From the NCBI RefSeq assembly GCF_011077955.1, contig NZ_JAALBX010000007.1:1-64000 (forward strand): a stretch of DNA of 64,000 nt. The letters are read 5' to 3'. The DNA comes from Citrobacter freundii (lineage in GTDB: Bacteria; Pseudomonadota; Gammaproteobacteria; Enterobacterales; Enterobacteriaceae). Below, piece by piece: positions 27,157 through 37,162 of this stretch. Position numbers and translations under genes: made by a program. Within the stretch, counting starts at the first letter, position 1, and the number at the start of each line of letters is the position of its first letter. Under the pieces are notes generated by a model. It was not told the DNA's origin. It searched no databases and saw only the letters and a program-made list of their open reading frames with translations.

Positions 27157-30100
27157 ATGTTTCAACGTGTACTGATTGCCAACCGTGGCGAAATTGCCTG
27201 CCGCGCTATTCGCACCCTTAACCGTATGGGGATTGAGAGCGTGGCGGTCTATGCCGACTGCGACCGTAACGCGCCGCATGTCACTGACGCGACCCATGCC
27301 GTTGCGCTTGGCGGCGACACCGCGCGGGAAACCTATCTCGATATCGAAAAAATTCTCGCGGCGGCAAAAGCGAGCGGGGCGCAGGCCATTTTCCCCGGCT
27401 ACGGTTTTCTCTCTGAACGCGCGGAATTTGCCGCCGCCTGCGAAGGGGCGGGGATCGTATTTATCGGCCCGGATGCGTCGCAAATTGCCGACTTCGGTCA
27501 GAAGCACCGCGCCCGCGCGCTGGCAGCCCAGGCGGGTTTGCCCATGACGCCCGGCACCGGGCTGCTGCAAAGTCTGGAAGAGGCCTGCGAGCAGGCGGCG
27601 CGGGTAGGCTTTCCCTTGATGCTAAAAACCACGGCAGGCGGGGGCGGTATCGGTCTGATGCGCTGCGAGGACATGACGGCGCTGTGTGACGCCTGGCAAA
27701 CCGTCAAGCGGCAGGGCGCGCAGTTTTTCAGTGACGACGGCGTGTTTTTAGAGCGCTGTATCGACCGGGCGCGTCATCTTGAAGTGCAAATTTTCGGCGA
27801 TGGCAACGGTAAGGTGATTGCCCTTGGCGAACGCGACTGTTCGCTGCAACGCCGCAACCAGAAAGTACTGGAAGAAACCCCCGCGCCGAATCTGCCCCAG
27901 TCGACCCGAGAGGCGATGCTTAACGCCGCCGTGGCGTTGGGCGAGTCGGTAAACTATCGCAGCGCGGGCACGGTTGAGTTTATCTATGAACCGTCCCTGG
28001 ACGCGTTCTATTTTCTGGAGGTCAACACCCGCTTGCAGGTGGAGCATCCGGTTACCGAAATGGTCACGGGTCTTGATCTGATTGAATGCATGGTGAGGCT
28101 TGCCGCAAAAGCGCCCCTCGACTGGCAGGCCATGCGCCGGGTGCCGACAGGCGCGGCGATAGAAGTGCGTATTTACGCCGAAGATCCGCTGAAAAATTTC
28201 CAGCCAAGCCCGGGTGTGCTAACCGAGGTAAGCTTCCCGGCCAATGTGCGGGTTGATGGCTGGGTCAGTAACGGCAGCGAAGTCAGCGCGTTTTACGATC
28301 CGATGATCGCGAAAATCATCGTTCACGGCGAAGACCGACTCGATGCGATTTTAAAACTGCGCGAGGCGCTCAATGCCACCCGTCTGGGGGGGATTGCCAC
28401 CAATCTCGATTATTTACGCCAGTTAGCCTCGCTGCCGGAATTTAACGCCGGCGTCATGTGGACGCGGCTGCTGGATGAAGTGACCTATCAGGCTCATGCC
28501 ATTGAAGTGCTGGAGCCAGGCACCTGGAGCAGCGTGCAGGACTATCCAGGCCGCCCCGGCTACTGGGATATCGGCGTGCCGCCCTCCGGGCCGATGGACG
28601 ACCTCGCGTTTCAGCTTGCTAATCGTATTGTCGGCAATCACCCGAGCGCGGCGGGGCTGGAATTTACGCTCCAGGGGCCACGGCTGCGTTTTCATAGCGA
28701 CGCGATCATCGCCCTGACCGGCGCGACGTGCCCGGCGCTGCTGGACGACCAGCCGGTGGCATACTGGCAACCGATCATCGTTAAAGCCGGACAGACTCTG
28801 ACGCTTGGGCGCGCCACCAGCGGATGTCGCACCTATCTGGCGGTGCGCAACGGCATTGATGTGCCGCCTTATCTTGGCAGCCGCGCCACCTTTGCCCTTG
28901 GGCAATTCGGCGGACACGCCGGACGTACCCTGAAAGTGGCGGACGTGCTGGCGATTTCGCGCCCTGAGCTTGCGGCCTGCACTACGCCTGCGCCCATTGC
29001 GCTGCCGCAAACGCCGGAACCGGCCCTGATCCCGATTTATGGCGACACCTGGGACATCGGGGTACTTTACGGACCGCACGGCGCGCCCGATTTCTTTACC
29101 CCGGCGTCGATGGAGACCTTTTTCGCCACCGAGTGGGAAGTGCATTACAACTCCAACCGCCTTGGCGTGCGCCTGAGCGGACCGAAGCCGGAATGGGCGC
29201 GGGCCGATGGCGGCGAGGCCGGGCTGCACCCGTCTAACGTTCACGACTGCGAATACGCTATTGGCGCGATTAACTTCACGGGCGATTTCCCGGTGATCTT
29301 AACCCGCGACGGTCCAAGCCTCGGCGGGTTCGTCTGCCCGGTCACTATCGCCAAAGCGGAGCTGTGGAAAGTAGGCCAGGTGAAACCCGGCGACAAAATT
29401 CGCTTTCATCCGGTGAGTTTCGCCTGGGCGCAGTCTCTTGAACTGGCGCATCAGGTCGCCGTCACCAACCTCTGCGCTGCCAATACATTGCCGGATATTC
29501 CGGTCTCTATCGAGCCGGGGAAAACCCGCAGCGCCGCAATTCTCGCGCAGTGGGAAGCGGACGCCACGCGCCCGGCGGTGGTCTGGCGGCAGGCGGGGGA
29601 CAGCTACATCCTGATTGAATACGGCGAAAATGTGCTCGATCTGGCGCTGCGCCTGCGGGTGCATTTGTTGATGGCGGCGATTCGCGAGGCGGCTATTGCG
29701 GGGGTGGAAGAGCTTTCACCCGGCGTCCGTTCGCTCCAGGTGCGTTACGACGGGCAACATATTTCTCAGTCCCAGTTAATGGCGCAGCTTCTGCGCATGG
29801 AAGCATCGCTTGGGGATGTGTCCACGCTCACTATCCCGTCGCGTATCGTTCATCTTCCCATGGCGTTTGAAGACAGCGCGACGCTTGCCGCCGTGGAGCG
29901 CTACCAGCAAACGGTTCGCCCAAATGCGCCGTGGCTGCCCAATAACGTTGATTTTATCGCCCGCGCCAACGGCTTAAGCGACAGGGATGAGGTGCTGAAA
30001 ATCATCACCGACGCCAGTTACCTGATCCTGGGGCTGGGGGATGTTTATCTCGGCGCGCCTTGTGCGGTGCCGGTCGATCCGCGCCACCGGCTTCTGAGTT

Positions 30101-30774
30101 CCAAATACAACCCGGCGCGCACCTGGACTGCCGAAGGCACCGTGGGTATTGGCGGGATGTACATGTGCATCTACGGCATGGACTCCCCCGGCGGGTATCA
30201 ACTGGTCGGGCGCACATTACCCATCTGGAATAAACACCTGCGTAATGGCCAGTTTGGCGACGAACCCTGGCTTTTGAAATTCTTCGACCAGGTGCGCTTT
30301 TATCCGGTTAGCGAAGCGGAATTAATCGCCTTTCGCGAGGCGTTCCGGGAAGGGCGGGCAGAAGTGCGGATTGAAGAAACCACGTTTGATTTCAGTGCCT
30401 ACCAGCAATTCCTCACTGATAACGCCGCCGATATCGCCGTGTTTCGTGAGCGTCAGCAGGCCGCGTTCAGCCAGGAAGTGGCGCGCTGGCAACAGGATGA
30501 AGGCGACAACGTCACGGAAAGCCTGCCGCTCAGCGCGTTAGATGACCAGCATCAGGGGCAACGGGTAAACGCCGATCTCAACGGCAATATCTGGAAAATC
30601 CTGGTCGAGCCGGGCCAGTGCGTGAAGCAGGGCGAACCATTGATTGTCGTGGAAGCGATGAAAATGGAACTGATGGTCTGCGCGCCAAACGACGGTACCG
30701 TGACGGCCATTGGCTGCCAGCAAGGCCGCCCGGTTGGGCCTGGCGACGCGCTGTTATGGCTGGCGGCCAGCTAA
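27157..30774 (+). CDS. Urea carboxylase
   Basis: A biotin enzyme of 1205 residues, the normal size, that carboxylates urea to allophanate with ATP and bicarbonate. Domain order: biotin carboxylase (1-450; LIANRGEIACRAIRT, FPGYGFLSE, GERDCSLQRRNQK), a KipA/KipI-like carboxyltransferase (about 460-1110; YWDIGVPPSGPMDD, RDGPSLGGF, GMDSPGGYQLVGRT) and a biotinyl domain with Lys1169 in VEAMKMELM. The ATG at 27157 has GAGGAG upstream. Some relatives act on guanidine, but those loci usually carry extra UAAP genes, absent here, and this locus has a urea transporter, so urea is the likely substrate. Confidence 0.93.
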   Translation: MFQRVLIANRGEIACRAIRTLNRMGIESVAVYADCDRNAPHVTDATHAVALGGDTARETYLDIEKILAAAKASGAQAIFPGYGFLSERAEFAAACEGAGIVFIGPDASQIADFGQKHRARALAAQAGLPMTPGTGLLQSLEEACEQAARVGFPLMLKTTAGGGGIGLMRCEDMTALCDAWQTVKRQGAQFFSDDGVFLERCIDRARHLEVQIFGDGNGKVIALGERDCSLQRRNQKVLEETPAPNLPQSTREAMLNAAVALGESVNYRSAGTVEFIYEPSLDAFYFLEVNTRLQVEHPVTEMVTGLDLIECMVRLAAKAPLDWQAMRRVPTGAAIEVRIYAEDPLKNFQPSPGVLTEVSFPANVRVDGWVSNGSEVSAFYDPMIAKIIVHGEDRLDAILKLREALNATRLGGIATNLDYLRQLASLPEFNAGVMWTRLLDEVTYQAHAIEVLEPGTWSSVQDYPGRPGYWDIGVPPSGPMDDLAFQLANRIVGNHPSAAGLEFTLQGPRLRFHSDAIIALTGATCPALLDDQPVAYWQPIIVKAGQTLTLGRATSGCRTYLAVRNGIDVPPYLGSRATFALGQFGGHAGRTLKVADVLAISRPELAACTTPAPIALPQTPEPALIPIYGDTWDIGVLYGPHGAPDFFTPASMETFFATEWEVHYNSNRLGVRLSGPKPEWARADGGEAGLHPSNVHDCEYAIGAINFTGDFPVILTRDGPSLGGFVCPVTIAKAELWKVGQVKPGDKIRFHPVSFAWAQSLELAHQVAVTNLCAANTLPDIPVSIEPGKTRSAAILAQWEADATRPAVVWRQAGDSYILIEYGENVLDLALRLRVHLLMAAIREAAIAGVEELSPGVRSLQVRYDGQHISQSQLMAQLLRMEASLGDVSTLTIPSRIVHLPMAFEDSATLAAVERYQQTVRPNAPWLPNNVDFIARANGLSDRDEVLKIITDASYLILGLGDVYLGAPCAVPVDPRHRLLSSKYNPARTWTAEGTVGIGGMYMCIYGMDSPGGYQLVGRTLPIWNKHLRNGQFGDEPWLLKFFDQVRFYPVSEAELIAFREAFREGRAEVRIEETTFDFSAYQQFLTDNAADIAVFRERQQAAFSQEVARWQQDEGDNVTESLPLSALDDQHQGQRVNADLNGNIWKILVEPGQCVKQGEPLIVVEAMKMELMVCAPNDGTVTAIGCQQGRPVGPGDALLWLAAS

Positions 30775-31469
30775 TGAGCTTGTTTCGGGGTACCCCCGTC
30801 CAGGAAGGCATCGCCGGACGGGTTTATCAGCACGTCAAACAGGCGATTTTCGATTTCGAATTGCTGCCCGGCGACCGCTTTAGCGAATCGGATATCGCAA
30901 GCCGGGTCGGCGTGAGCCGGACCCCGGTGCGCCAGGCCTTGTATGCGCTGGAGCAGGAAGGGTATCTCGACGTGCAACCGCGCAGCGGCTGGCAGGTAAA
31001 ACCGGTGGATTTCGACGCGCTGGAAGCCTTTTACGACCTGCGCGTGGTGCTGGAAACCGAGGCGGTACGCCGTATTTGTCAGCGGCCCGATGCGCCAATC
31101 CCGGCCTCGCTTGCTGAACTGGTGCGCTTCTGGATGGATTCACCGCCGCTTGCTGACAGCCGTGACGTCGCGCCCTGGGATGAAGCGTTCCATATGACGC
31201 TGGTGAGCGCCGCCGGTAATCCGCAAATGGCGCGGGTACACCGTGATGTAACGGAAAAAATTCGCATCGTACGGCGCCTTGATTTCACCATGGCCCCGCG
31301 CGTGGCGGCAACCTACGCCGAGCATAGCGCCATCTTGCTCGCCCTTATCCACCGTGACGTAAAGGAGGCGTGTGACCGACTGACCGCTCATATCGCACAA
31401 AGCCAGAAAGAGGTTCGCAACATTACGCTTCATATGCTGCAACAAGCGCGGCAAGAGAAGTGTCGTTAA
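30774..31469 (+). CDS. GntR-family regulator (FadR/FCD subfamily)
   Basis: 231 residues: winged helix-turn-helix at about 10-75 (FSESDIASRVGVSRTPVRQAL) and an all-helical FCD ligand domain with FYDLRVVLETEAVRRI and HMTLVSAAGN. The ATG at 30774 overlaps the urea carboxylase stop (TAATG), which fixes the start and shows coupling. Sited between the degradation genes and the transporter genes, it should adjust the locus to a pathway signal, perhaps allophanate or a nitrogen metabolite. Whether it activates or represses cannot be seen. Confidence 0.88.
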   Translation: MSLFRGTPVQEGIAGRVYQHVKQAIFDFELLPGDRFSESDIASRVGVSRTPVRQALYALEQEGYLDVQPRSGWQVKPVDFDALEAFYDLRVVLETEAVRRICQRPDAPIPASLAELVRFWMDSPPLADSRDVAPWDEAFHMTLVSAAGNPQMARVHRDVTEKIRIVRRLDFTMAPRVAATYAEHSAILLALIHRDVKEACDRLTAHIAQSQKEVRNITLHMLQQARQEKCR

Positions 31470-31517
31470 CGCGGCGCAGGCCGCAATCGCACAGCACATT
31501 TTTGGGAGTGATTCTTT

Positions 31518-32789
31518 ATGCATCGTCGTACCTTGTTAAAAGCGTTTGCCCTCTGCGCGTCAGTGTCAGCGATGGGTGTGGCCTTCAGCGTTCAGGCTGC
31601 GGATACCATCAAAGTGGGGATTATGCACTCGTTGTCCGGCACCATGGCCATCTCAGAAACGCCGCTTAAAAACGTGGCCTTGATGACCATTGATGAGATC
31701 AACGCCAAAGGCGGTTTATTGGGTAAAAAGCTTGAACCGGTGGTGGTTGACCCGGCGTCAAACTGGCCGCTGTTTGCGGAGAAAGCCCGCCAGTTACTGA
31801 GCCAGGATAAAGTGGATGTGGTATTCGGTTGCTGGACCTCGGTGTCACGTAAATCGGTGCTGCCGGTATTTGAGGAACTGAACGGCTTGCTGTTCTATCC
31901 GGTGCAGTACGAAGGCGAAGAGATGTCGCCGAACGTGTTTTACACGGGAGCGGCCCCGAACCAGCAGGCGATCCCGGCGGTGGAATACCTGATGAGTGAA
32001 GACGGCGGCGGCGCGAAGCGCTTCTATCTGCTGGGTACCGACTATGTCTATCCCCGTACGACCAACAAGATCCTGCGCGCGTTCCTGCACTCAAAAGGCG
32101 TGGCGGATAAAGATATTGAAGAGGTTTACACCCCGTTTGGTCACAGTGATTACCAGACGATTGTCGCCAATATCAAAAAATTCTCGGCGGGTGGTAAAAC
32201 TGCGGTTATCTCCACCATCAACGGGGATTCCAACGTGCCGTTCTATAAAGAGCTGGCTAACCAGGCAGTGAAAGCCACCGATGTGCCGGTGGTGGCTTTC
32301 TCGGTCGGTGAAGAGGAACTGCGCGGTATCGACACCAAACCGCTGGTGGGCAACCTTGCCGCGTGGAACTACTTCGAATCGGTAGATAACCCTACCAATA
32401 CGCAGTTTGTCGCCGCTTACAAAGCATGGGCTAAAGCGCACAACGTGCCGAATGCCGATACCGTGGTCACAAACGACCCGATGGAAGCCACTTGGGTGGG
32501 TATCCATATGTGGGCGCAGGCGGTTGAAAAAGCAGGCACCACCGATGTGGACAAAGTGCGCGCCGCCATGGCCGGGCAGACCGTGAAAGCGCCGTCTGGC
32601 TTTACCCTCACCATGGACGCCACCAACCATCACCTGCATAAGCCGGTCATGATTGGCGAAATCGAAGGCAACGGTCAGTTCAACGTGGTGTGGCAGACCG
32701 AACAGCCGGTTCGCGCCCAGCCGTGGAGCCCGTTTATCGCCGGTAATGACAAAAAATCCGATCAGCCGGTGAAAACCGCCAGCAACTAA
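31518..32789 (+). CDS. urtA: Urea ABC transporter, substrate-binding protein
   Basis: 423 residues of the UrtA/AmiC family. The N-terminus is a signal peptide with a twin-arginine-like motif (HRRTLLKAF), and cleavage follows VQA. Family hallmarks: VGIMHSLSGTMAISE, ASNWPLFAEKA, FGCWTSVSRKSVLPVFE, LFYPVQYEGEEMSPNVFYTGAAPNQQ and NGDSNVPFYKEL. It captures urea or short amides in the periplasm at low concentration. A hairpin with a T run follows, so this gene is probably made in excess over the membrane parts, as is common for binding proteins. Confidence 0.95.
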   Translation: MHRRTLLKAFALCASVSAMGVAFSVQAADTIKVGIMHSLSGTMAISETPLKNVALMTIDEINAKGGLLGKKLEPVVVDPASNWPLFAEKARQLLSQDKVDVVFGCWTSVSRKSVLPVFEELNGLLFYPVQYEGEEMSPNVFYTGAAPNQQAIPAVEYLMSEDGGGAKRFYLLGTDYVYPRTTNKILRAFLHSKGVADKDIEEVYTPFGHSDYQTIVANIKKFSAGGKTAVISTINGDSNVPFYKELANQAVKATDVPVVAFSVGEEELRGIDTKPLVGNLAAWNYFESVDNPTNTQFVAAYKAWAKAHNVPNADTVVTNDPMEATWVGIHMWAQAVEKAGTTDVDKVRAAMAGQTVKAPSGFTLTMDATNHHLHKPVMIGEIEGNGQFNVVWQTEQPVRAQPWSPFIAGNDKKSDQPVKTASN

Positions 32790-32795
32790 GTGATT

Positions 32796-32821
32796 CGCCT
32801 CCTGGCGACGGGAGGCGTTTT
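32796..32821 (+). terminator. Attenuating hairpin between urtA and urtB
   Basis: CGCCTCC pairs with GGAGGCG around an eight-base loop, followed by TTTT. Partial termination or mRNA protection here would raise urtA levels relative to urtBCDE. Confidence 0.6.
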
Positions 32822-32850
32822 CCACAAGGGAAAACCGACGCGGAGAAACC

Positions 32851-34425
32851 ATGATGAAACCCGCCACCTTTTTGTATCTGCTGCTGGTGACGCTGCTGCT
32901 TCCCGCTCGGGTGTGGGCCGCCGACAGCGATGATTTTAGCCGGGCAAACCGCGCCGAACAGACCAGACTGCTGGAAACCTGGGGCAATACGCCAGACGCC
33001 CGCCGTTTACCGTTTTTAAAAGCGCTGGCCGCCGAACGGGTGGTAGTGGATAGCCAAAATCATCCTTTTGACGATAACGCGAACCGGCTTACGCCGCTTG
33101 GCAGCGCCGCCGCACCCGCCGGGGAAACCCGTAAATTGCGCCTGACCAATCGGCTGCGCAATCTTGCTGCCACGGCGCTGGCGACTCACTATCTGGTCAG
33201 TGACAACGTCACGGAAAGAATGCGCGCCGCCGAAACCCTTCAGCGTGACGCCACCCCGGAAATGGCGGTACTGCTGGAATCGCGTCGCCAGCATGAGCCG
33301 GACGGCGCGGTGCGCGAGGCGCTGATTACTGCGCTGGCGTTGATGAATCTTCAAAATCCGCAGCCCGCGATACGCCTGGCGGCGGCACAGCAACTGGGGC
33401 ATTCCGGCTCGCCGCAGGTACAGGCGCGGCTGCAACCTTTAACGGACCCGCAAACAGAGAACGACCCCGATGTACGCGCAGAGGCCGCGAAAAGCGTGAA
33501 AGCCATCGGCCAGCGATTGATGTGGGGCGAGCTGGCAGGCCAGGCGTTTATGGGGCTGTCGCTGGGGTCGATCCTGCTGCTGGCAGCGCTGGGACTGGCC
33601 ATTACGTACGGGTTGCTCGGGGTGATTAATATGGCCCACGGCGAAATGCTGATGCTTGGCGCTTACAGCACCTGGCTTGTACAAAACGCGTTTGCCGCCT
33701 GGGCGCCGCAGTGGCTGGCGCTCTATCCGCTGGTGGCGTTGCCAGTGGCGTTTCTGGTCACGGCGGGAATAGGCATGGCGCTTGAGCGCAGCGTGATCCG
33801 CCATTTGTATGGCCGTCCGCTGGAAACGCTGCTCGCTACCTGGGGGATCAGCCTGATGCTTATCCAACTGGTGCGAATGGTGTTTGGCGCGCAAAACGTC
33901 GAAGTGGCGAACCCGGCGTGGCTCTCCGGCGGCATCCAGGTTCTGCCAAACCTGATCCTGCCCTGGAACCGGGTGGTGGTGATTGTGTTTGTTCTGCTGG
34001 TGCTGGCCTTTACCTGGCTTTTACTTAACCGCACCCGGCTTGGCATGAACGTGCGGGCGGTGACGCAAAACCGCGCCATGGCGGCCTGCTGCGGCGTCCC
34101 GGAAGGGCGCGTGGATATGCTGGCGTTTGGCCTGGGTTCTGGTATCGCCGGGCTTGGCGGCGTGGCGCTGTCGCAGCTTGGCAACGTCGGCCCGGAGCTT
34201 GGGCAGGGGTACATTATCGATTCGTTTTTAGTGGTGGTGCTGGGCGGCGTCGGTCAACTGGCGGGAAGCGTGGCGGCGGCGTTTAGTCTTGGCATTCTTA
34301 ATAAAATTCTCGAACCGCAGCTGGGCGCGGTGCTCGGTAAGATCCTTATCCTGCTGCTGATTGTGCTGTTTATTCAAAAGCGTCCGCAGGGGCTGTTTGC
34401 GCTCAAAGGGAGGGTTGTTGAATGA
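32851..34425 (+). CDS. urtB: Urea ABC transporter, permease
   Basis: 524 residues. A signal peptide and a helical periplasmic domain of about 210 residues with HEAT-like stretches (AETLQRDATPEMAVLLE, ALALMNLQNPQPAIRLAAAQQL) precede a LivH-type membrane domain with about eight helices (NMAHGEMLMLGAYSTWLV, GLGSGIAGLGGVALSQLGNVGPELGQ). This long N-terminal extension is typical of UrtB. GGAG stands before the double ATG. The stop overlaps the urtC start by four bases (ATGA). Confidence 0.93.
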   Translation: MMKPATFLYLLLVTLLLPARVWAADSDDFSRANRAEQTRLLETWGNTPDARRLPFLKALAAERVVVDSQNHPFDDNANRLTPLGSAAAPAGETRKLRLTNRLRNLAATALATHYLVSDNVTERMRAAETLQRDATPEMAVLLESRRQHEPDGAVREALITALALMNLQNPQPAIRLAAAQQLGHSGSPQVQARLQPLTDPQTENDPDVRAEAAKSVKAIGQRLMWGELAGQAFMGLSLGSILLLAALGLAITYGLLGVINMAHGEMLMLGAYSTWLVQNAFAAWAPQWLALYPLVALPVAFLVTAGIGMALERSVIRHLYGRPLETLLATWGISLMLIQLVRMVFGAQNVEVANPAWLSGGIQVLPNLILPWNRVVVIVFVLLVLAFTWLLLNRTRLGMNVRAVTQNRAMAACCGVPEGRVDMLAFGLGSGIAGLGGVALSQLGNVGPELGQGYIIDSFLVVVLGGVGQLAGSVAAAFSLGILNKILEPQLGAVLGKILILLLIVLFIQKRPQGLFALKGRVVE

Positions 34426-35498
34426 TTAGCCTGCCATTAACCACGACCGTCACACAACGGCGGCCACGGCTTAGCCTGGCGCTGGGCGGTGTTGCGCTTG
34501 CCGCATTGCTGGTGCTGCCTTTTCTGGCGCTGCTGCCTGATACGCATCCACTGCACCTGTCGGAATGGATGCTGACGCTCACCGGCAAAGTGCTGTGCTA
34601 CGCGATCATGGCGGTCGCGCTGGATCTGGTGTGGGGGTACGCCGGTATGTTGTCGCTCGGTCATGGGCTGTTTTTCGCTCTCGGTGGTTACGCCATGGGC
34701 ATGTACTTAATGCGCCAGTCCGCTGGCGACGGGCTACCCGCGTTTATGAGTTTTCTCTCGTGGACGGAGTTGCCCTGGTACTGGTTTGGCACCAGCAGTT
34801 TTCTCTGGACGCTGATGCTGATTGTACTGGTGCCTGGCCTTTTGGCGCTGCTGTTTGGCTACTTTGCGTTTCGCTCGAAAATTAAAGGCGTCTACTTCTC
34901 AATCATGACGCAGGCGCTCACCTGGGCCGGAATGTTGCTGTTCTTTCGTAATGAAACCGGTTTTGGCGGCAATAACGGTTTTACCGGCTTTACCACGCTG
35001 CTTGGTATGCCGGTCACCGCAACCGGCACGCGCATCGGGCTGTTTGTCGCCACCGTGCTGGTGCTGGCGCTCAGTCTGGCGCTGGGATGGGCCCTCGCTA
35101 AAAGTAAATGTGGCCGCGTGTTAACAGCGGTGCGCGACGCAGAAAGCCGCCTGACGTTTTGCGGCTACGACCCGAAAGGGTTCAAGCTACTGGTCTGGAC
35201 GCTCTCGGCGGTGCTGTGCGGCCTTGCGGGCGCGCTGTATGTGCCGCAGGTCGGCATTATCAATCCAGGGGAAATGTCGCCGACCAACTCCATCGAAGCA
35301 GCAATCTGGGTGGCGCTTGGCGGGCGCGGGACGCTTATCGGCCCGGTGATTGGCGCAGGGCTGGTGAATGGCGCAAAAAGTCTCTTCACTATGGTTATCC
35401 CTGAGTACTGGCTCTTGTTCCTGGGATTAATGTTTATTCTGGTGACGCGCTTTTTACCGCGCGGCGTGGTAGGACTGATGACGCGAGGGAAATCATGA
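34422..35498 (+). CDS. urtC: Urea ABC transporter, permease
   Basis: 358 residues of the LivM type with eight to ten membrane helices. Signature stretches are DLVWGYAGMLSLGHGLFFALGGYAMGMYL, FGGNNGFTGFTTLLG and VRDAESRLTFCGYDPKGFKLLVWTLSA, the last being the coupling loop to the ATPases. It pairs with UrtB to form the urea channel. Both its ends overlap neighbours by four bases (ATGA), showing coupled translation. Confidence 0.94.
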   Translation: MISLPLTTTVTQRRPRLSLALGGVALAALLVLPFLALLPDTHPLHLSEWMLTLTGKVLCYAIMAVALDLVWGYAGMLSLGHGLFFALGGYAMGMYLMRQSAGDGLPAFMSFLSWTELPWYWFGTSSFLWTLMLIVLVPGLLALLFGYFAFRSKIKGVYFSIMTQALTWAGMLLFFRNETGFGGNNGFTGFTTLLGMPVTATGTRIGLFVATVLVLALSLALGWALAKSKCGRVLTAVRDAESRLTFCGYDPKGFKLLVWTLSAVLCGLAGALYVPQVGIINPGEMSPTNSIEAAIWVALGGRGTLIGPVIGAGLVNGAKSLFTMVIPEYWLLFLGLMFILVTRFLPRGVVGLMTRGKS

Positions 35499-36295
35499 TG
35501 CAACCGGATGAAGGGCTGTTTACCCGTCAGCAAGTGACCGACAAATATCGCGCGCAGACCGACCCGGTGCTGCAACTGGAGAAGATCAATGTCAGCTTTG
35601 ACGGGTTTAAGGCCCTGACCGACTTGAGCTTACAAATCGGCGTGGGGGAGCTGCGCTGCATTATCGGCCCCAACGGCGCGGGAAAAACCACGCTGATGGA
35701 TGTGATAACCGGCAAAACACGCCCCCAGAGCGGACGGGCGATTTACGATCAATCCACCGACTTAACCACGCTGTCATCAATAGATATCGCCCGTCAGGGG
35801 ATTGGGCGCAAATTCCAGAAACCCACGGTATTTGAAGCCCTGAGCGTGTTTGAAAATCTCGAACTGGCGCAAAAAGGCGATAAGTCGGTGTGGGGGACGC
35901 TACGGGCGCGCCTGACCAGCGATAAGCGCGATCGCATTGACGAGATACTGGGACTTTTGCGGCTTAACGCCGAACGCCATCGCCTCGCAGGTACCTTATC
36001 CCACGGGCAAAAACAATTTCTGGAAATAGGCATGCTGCTCATTCAGGAGCCGCACCTGTTGCTGCTGGATGAACCGGCGGCCGGGATGACGGATGCGGAA
36101 ACCGAGTACAGCGCCGAGCTGTTTCGCGCCCTTGCGGGCAAGCACTCATTGATGGTGGTGGAACACGATATGGGGTTTGTTGAAACCATTGCCGACCGGG
36201 TGACGGTGCTGCACCAGGGCCAGGTACTGGCGGAAGGATCGCTTCGCGAGGTGCAAAACAACGAGCAGGTTATTGAGGTCTATTTAGGGCGCTAA
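35495..36295 (+). CDS. urtD: Urea ABC transporter, ATPase
   Basis: 266 residues of the LivG type: Walker A GPNGAGKTT, signature LSHGQKQFLEIGMLL, Walker B LLLLDEPAAGMTDAE and the switch His in VVEHDMGF. It has an N-terminal extension of about 25 residues before the first strand (LEKINVSFDGF), normal for UrtD. It couples ATP hydrolysis to urea import together with UrtE. Confidence 0.94.
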   Translation: MMQPDEGLFTRQQVTDKYRAQTDPVLQLEKINVSFDGFKALTDLSLQIGVGELRCIIGPNGAGKTTLMDVITGKTRPQSGRAIYDQSTDLTTLSSIDIARQGIGRKFQKPTVFEALSVFENLELAQKGDKSVWGTLRARLTSDKRDRIDEILGLLRLNAERHRLAGTLSHGQKQFLEIGMLLIQEPHLLLLDEPAAGMTDAETEYSAELFRALAGKHSLMVVEHDMGFVETIADRVTVLHQGQVLAEGSLREVQNNEQVIEVYLGR

Positions 36296-36304
36296 GGAGC
36301 GGAC

Positions 36305-37003
36305 ATGTTACAGGTAAGCGGTCTGAATCAATATTACGGCGGCAGCCATATTCTGCGCGGCGTGTCCTTTGAGGTGCGTCCTGGCGAAGTTACCTGCCTG
36401 CTTGGGCGTAACGGGGTGGGTAAAAGCACCCTGTTAAAATGCCTGATGGGGTTAATTGCCTCCCGCTCAGGCGACGTGGTGTTTCAGGAGAACAACATCA
36501 CCCGCCTCAAGCCACATCAACGGGTGCGGGCAGGGATGGCCTACGTGCCCCAGGGCCGCGAGATTTTTGCGCGTTTAACAGTGGAAGAAAACTTGCTGAT
36601 GGGCCTGTCGCGCTTTTCCGGGCGCGAGGGCAAAACGGTGCCGGAGGAAATTTATGCGCTGTTTCCGGTATTACATGAGATGAAAAACCGGCGCGGCGGC
36701 GACCTCTCCGGTGGGCAGCAGCAACAGCTCGCAATTGGTCGGGCGCTGGCCTGTCGCCCAAAGTTGCTGATCCTCGATGAGCCTACCGAGGGCATCCAGC
36801 CTTCGGTGATTAAGCAAATCGGCGCGGTAATAGCCGAGCTGGCAGCCCGTGGCGATATGGCGATTTTGCTGGTGGAGCAGTTCTACGACTTCGCCGCCGA
36901 CCTCGCAGACAGCTATCTGGTGATGTCGCGCGGCGAAATCATCCAGCGCGGTGCAGGCAGCCAGATGGAACAGGACGGCGTGCGGGGGTTGGTGGCGATT
37001 TAA
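36305..37003 (+). CDS. urtE: Urea ABC transporter, ATPase
   Basis: 232 residues of the LivF type: LNQYYGGSHILRGVSFEV, Walker A GRNGVGKST, signature LSGGQQQQLAIGRAL, Walker B LLILDEPTEGIQPS and LLVEQFYDFA. The gene lies nine bases after urtD with AAGGAG before the ATG. It is the last gene of the urea locus. No clear terminator follows in the 160-base gap. Confidence 0.94.
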   Translation: MLQVSGLNQYYGGSHILRGVSFEVRPGEVTCLLGRNGVGKSTLLKCLMGLIASRSGDVVFQENNITRLKPHQRVRAGMAYVPQGREIFARLTVEENLLMGLSRFSGREGKTVPEEIYALFPVLHEMKNRRGGDLSGGQQQQLAIGRALACRPKLLILDEPTEGIQPSVIKQIGAVIAELAARGDMAILLVEQFYDFAADLADSYLVMSRGEIIQRGAGSQMEQDGVRGLVAI

Positions 37004-37162
37004 CTGGCTAGCTACAGATAGCCTTCTGCTTCAGTGGTTTATAAATAATTTTTCATTAACTTAATAGCCGGTCTAAACATTTTCTGTTAAACCGGCGCAA
37101 TTGGCCGCGTAGTCGTACCCGGGTAGTAAAGTAGACCACACTTTATTTTCCGGAACCCCATC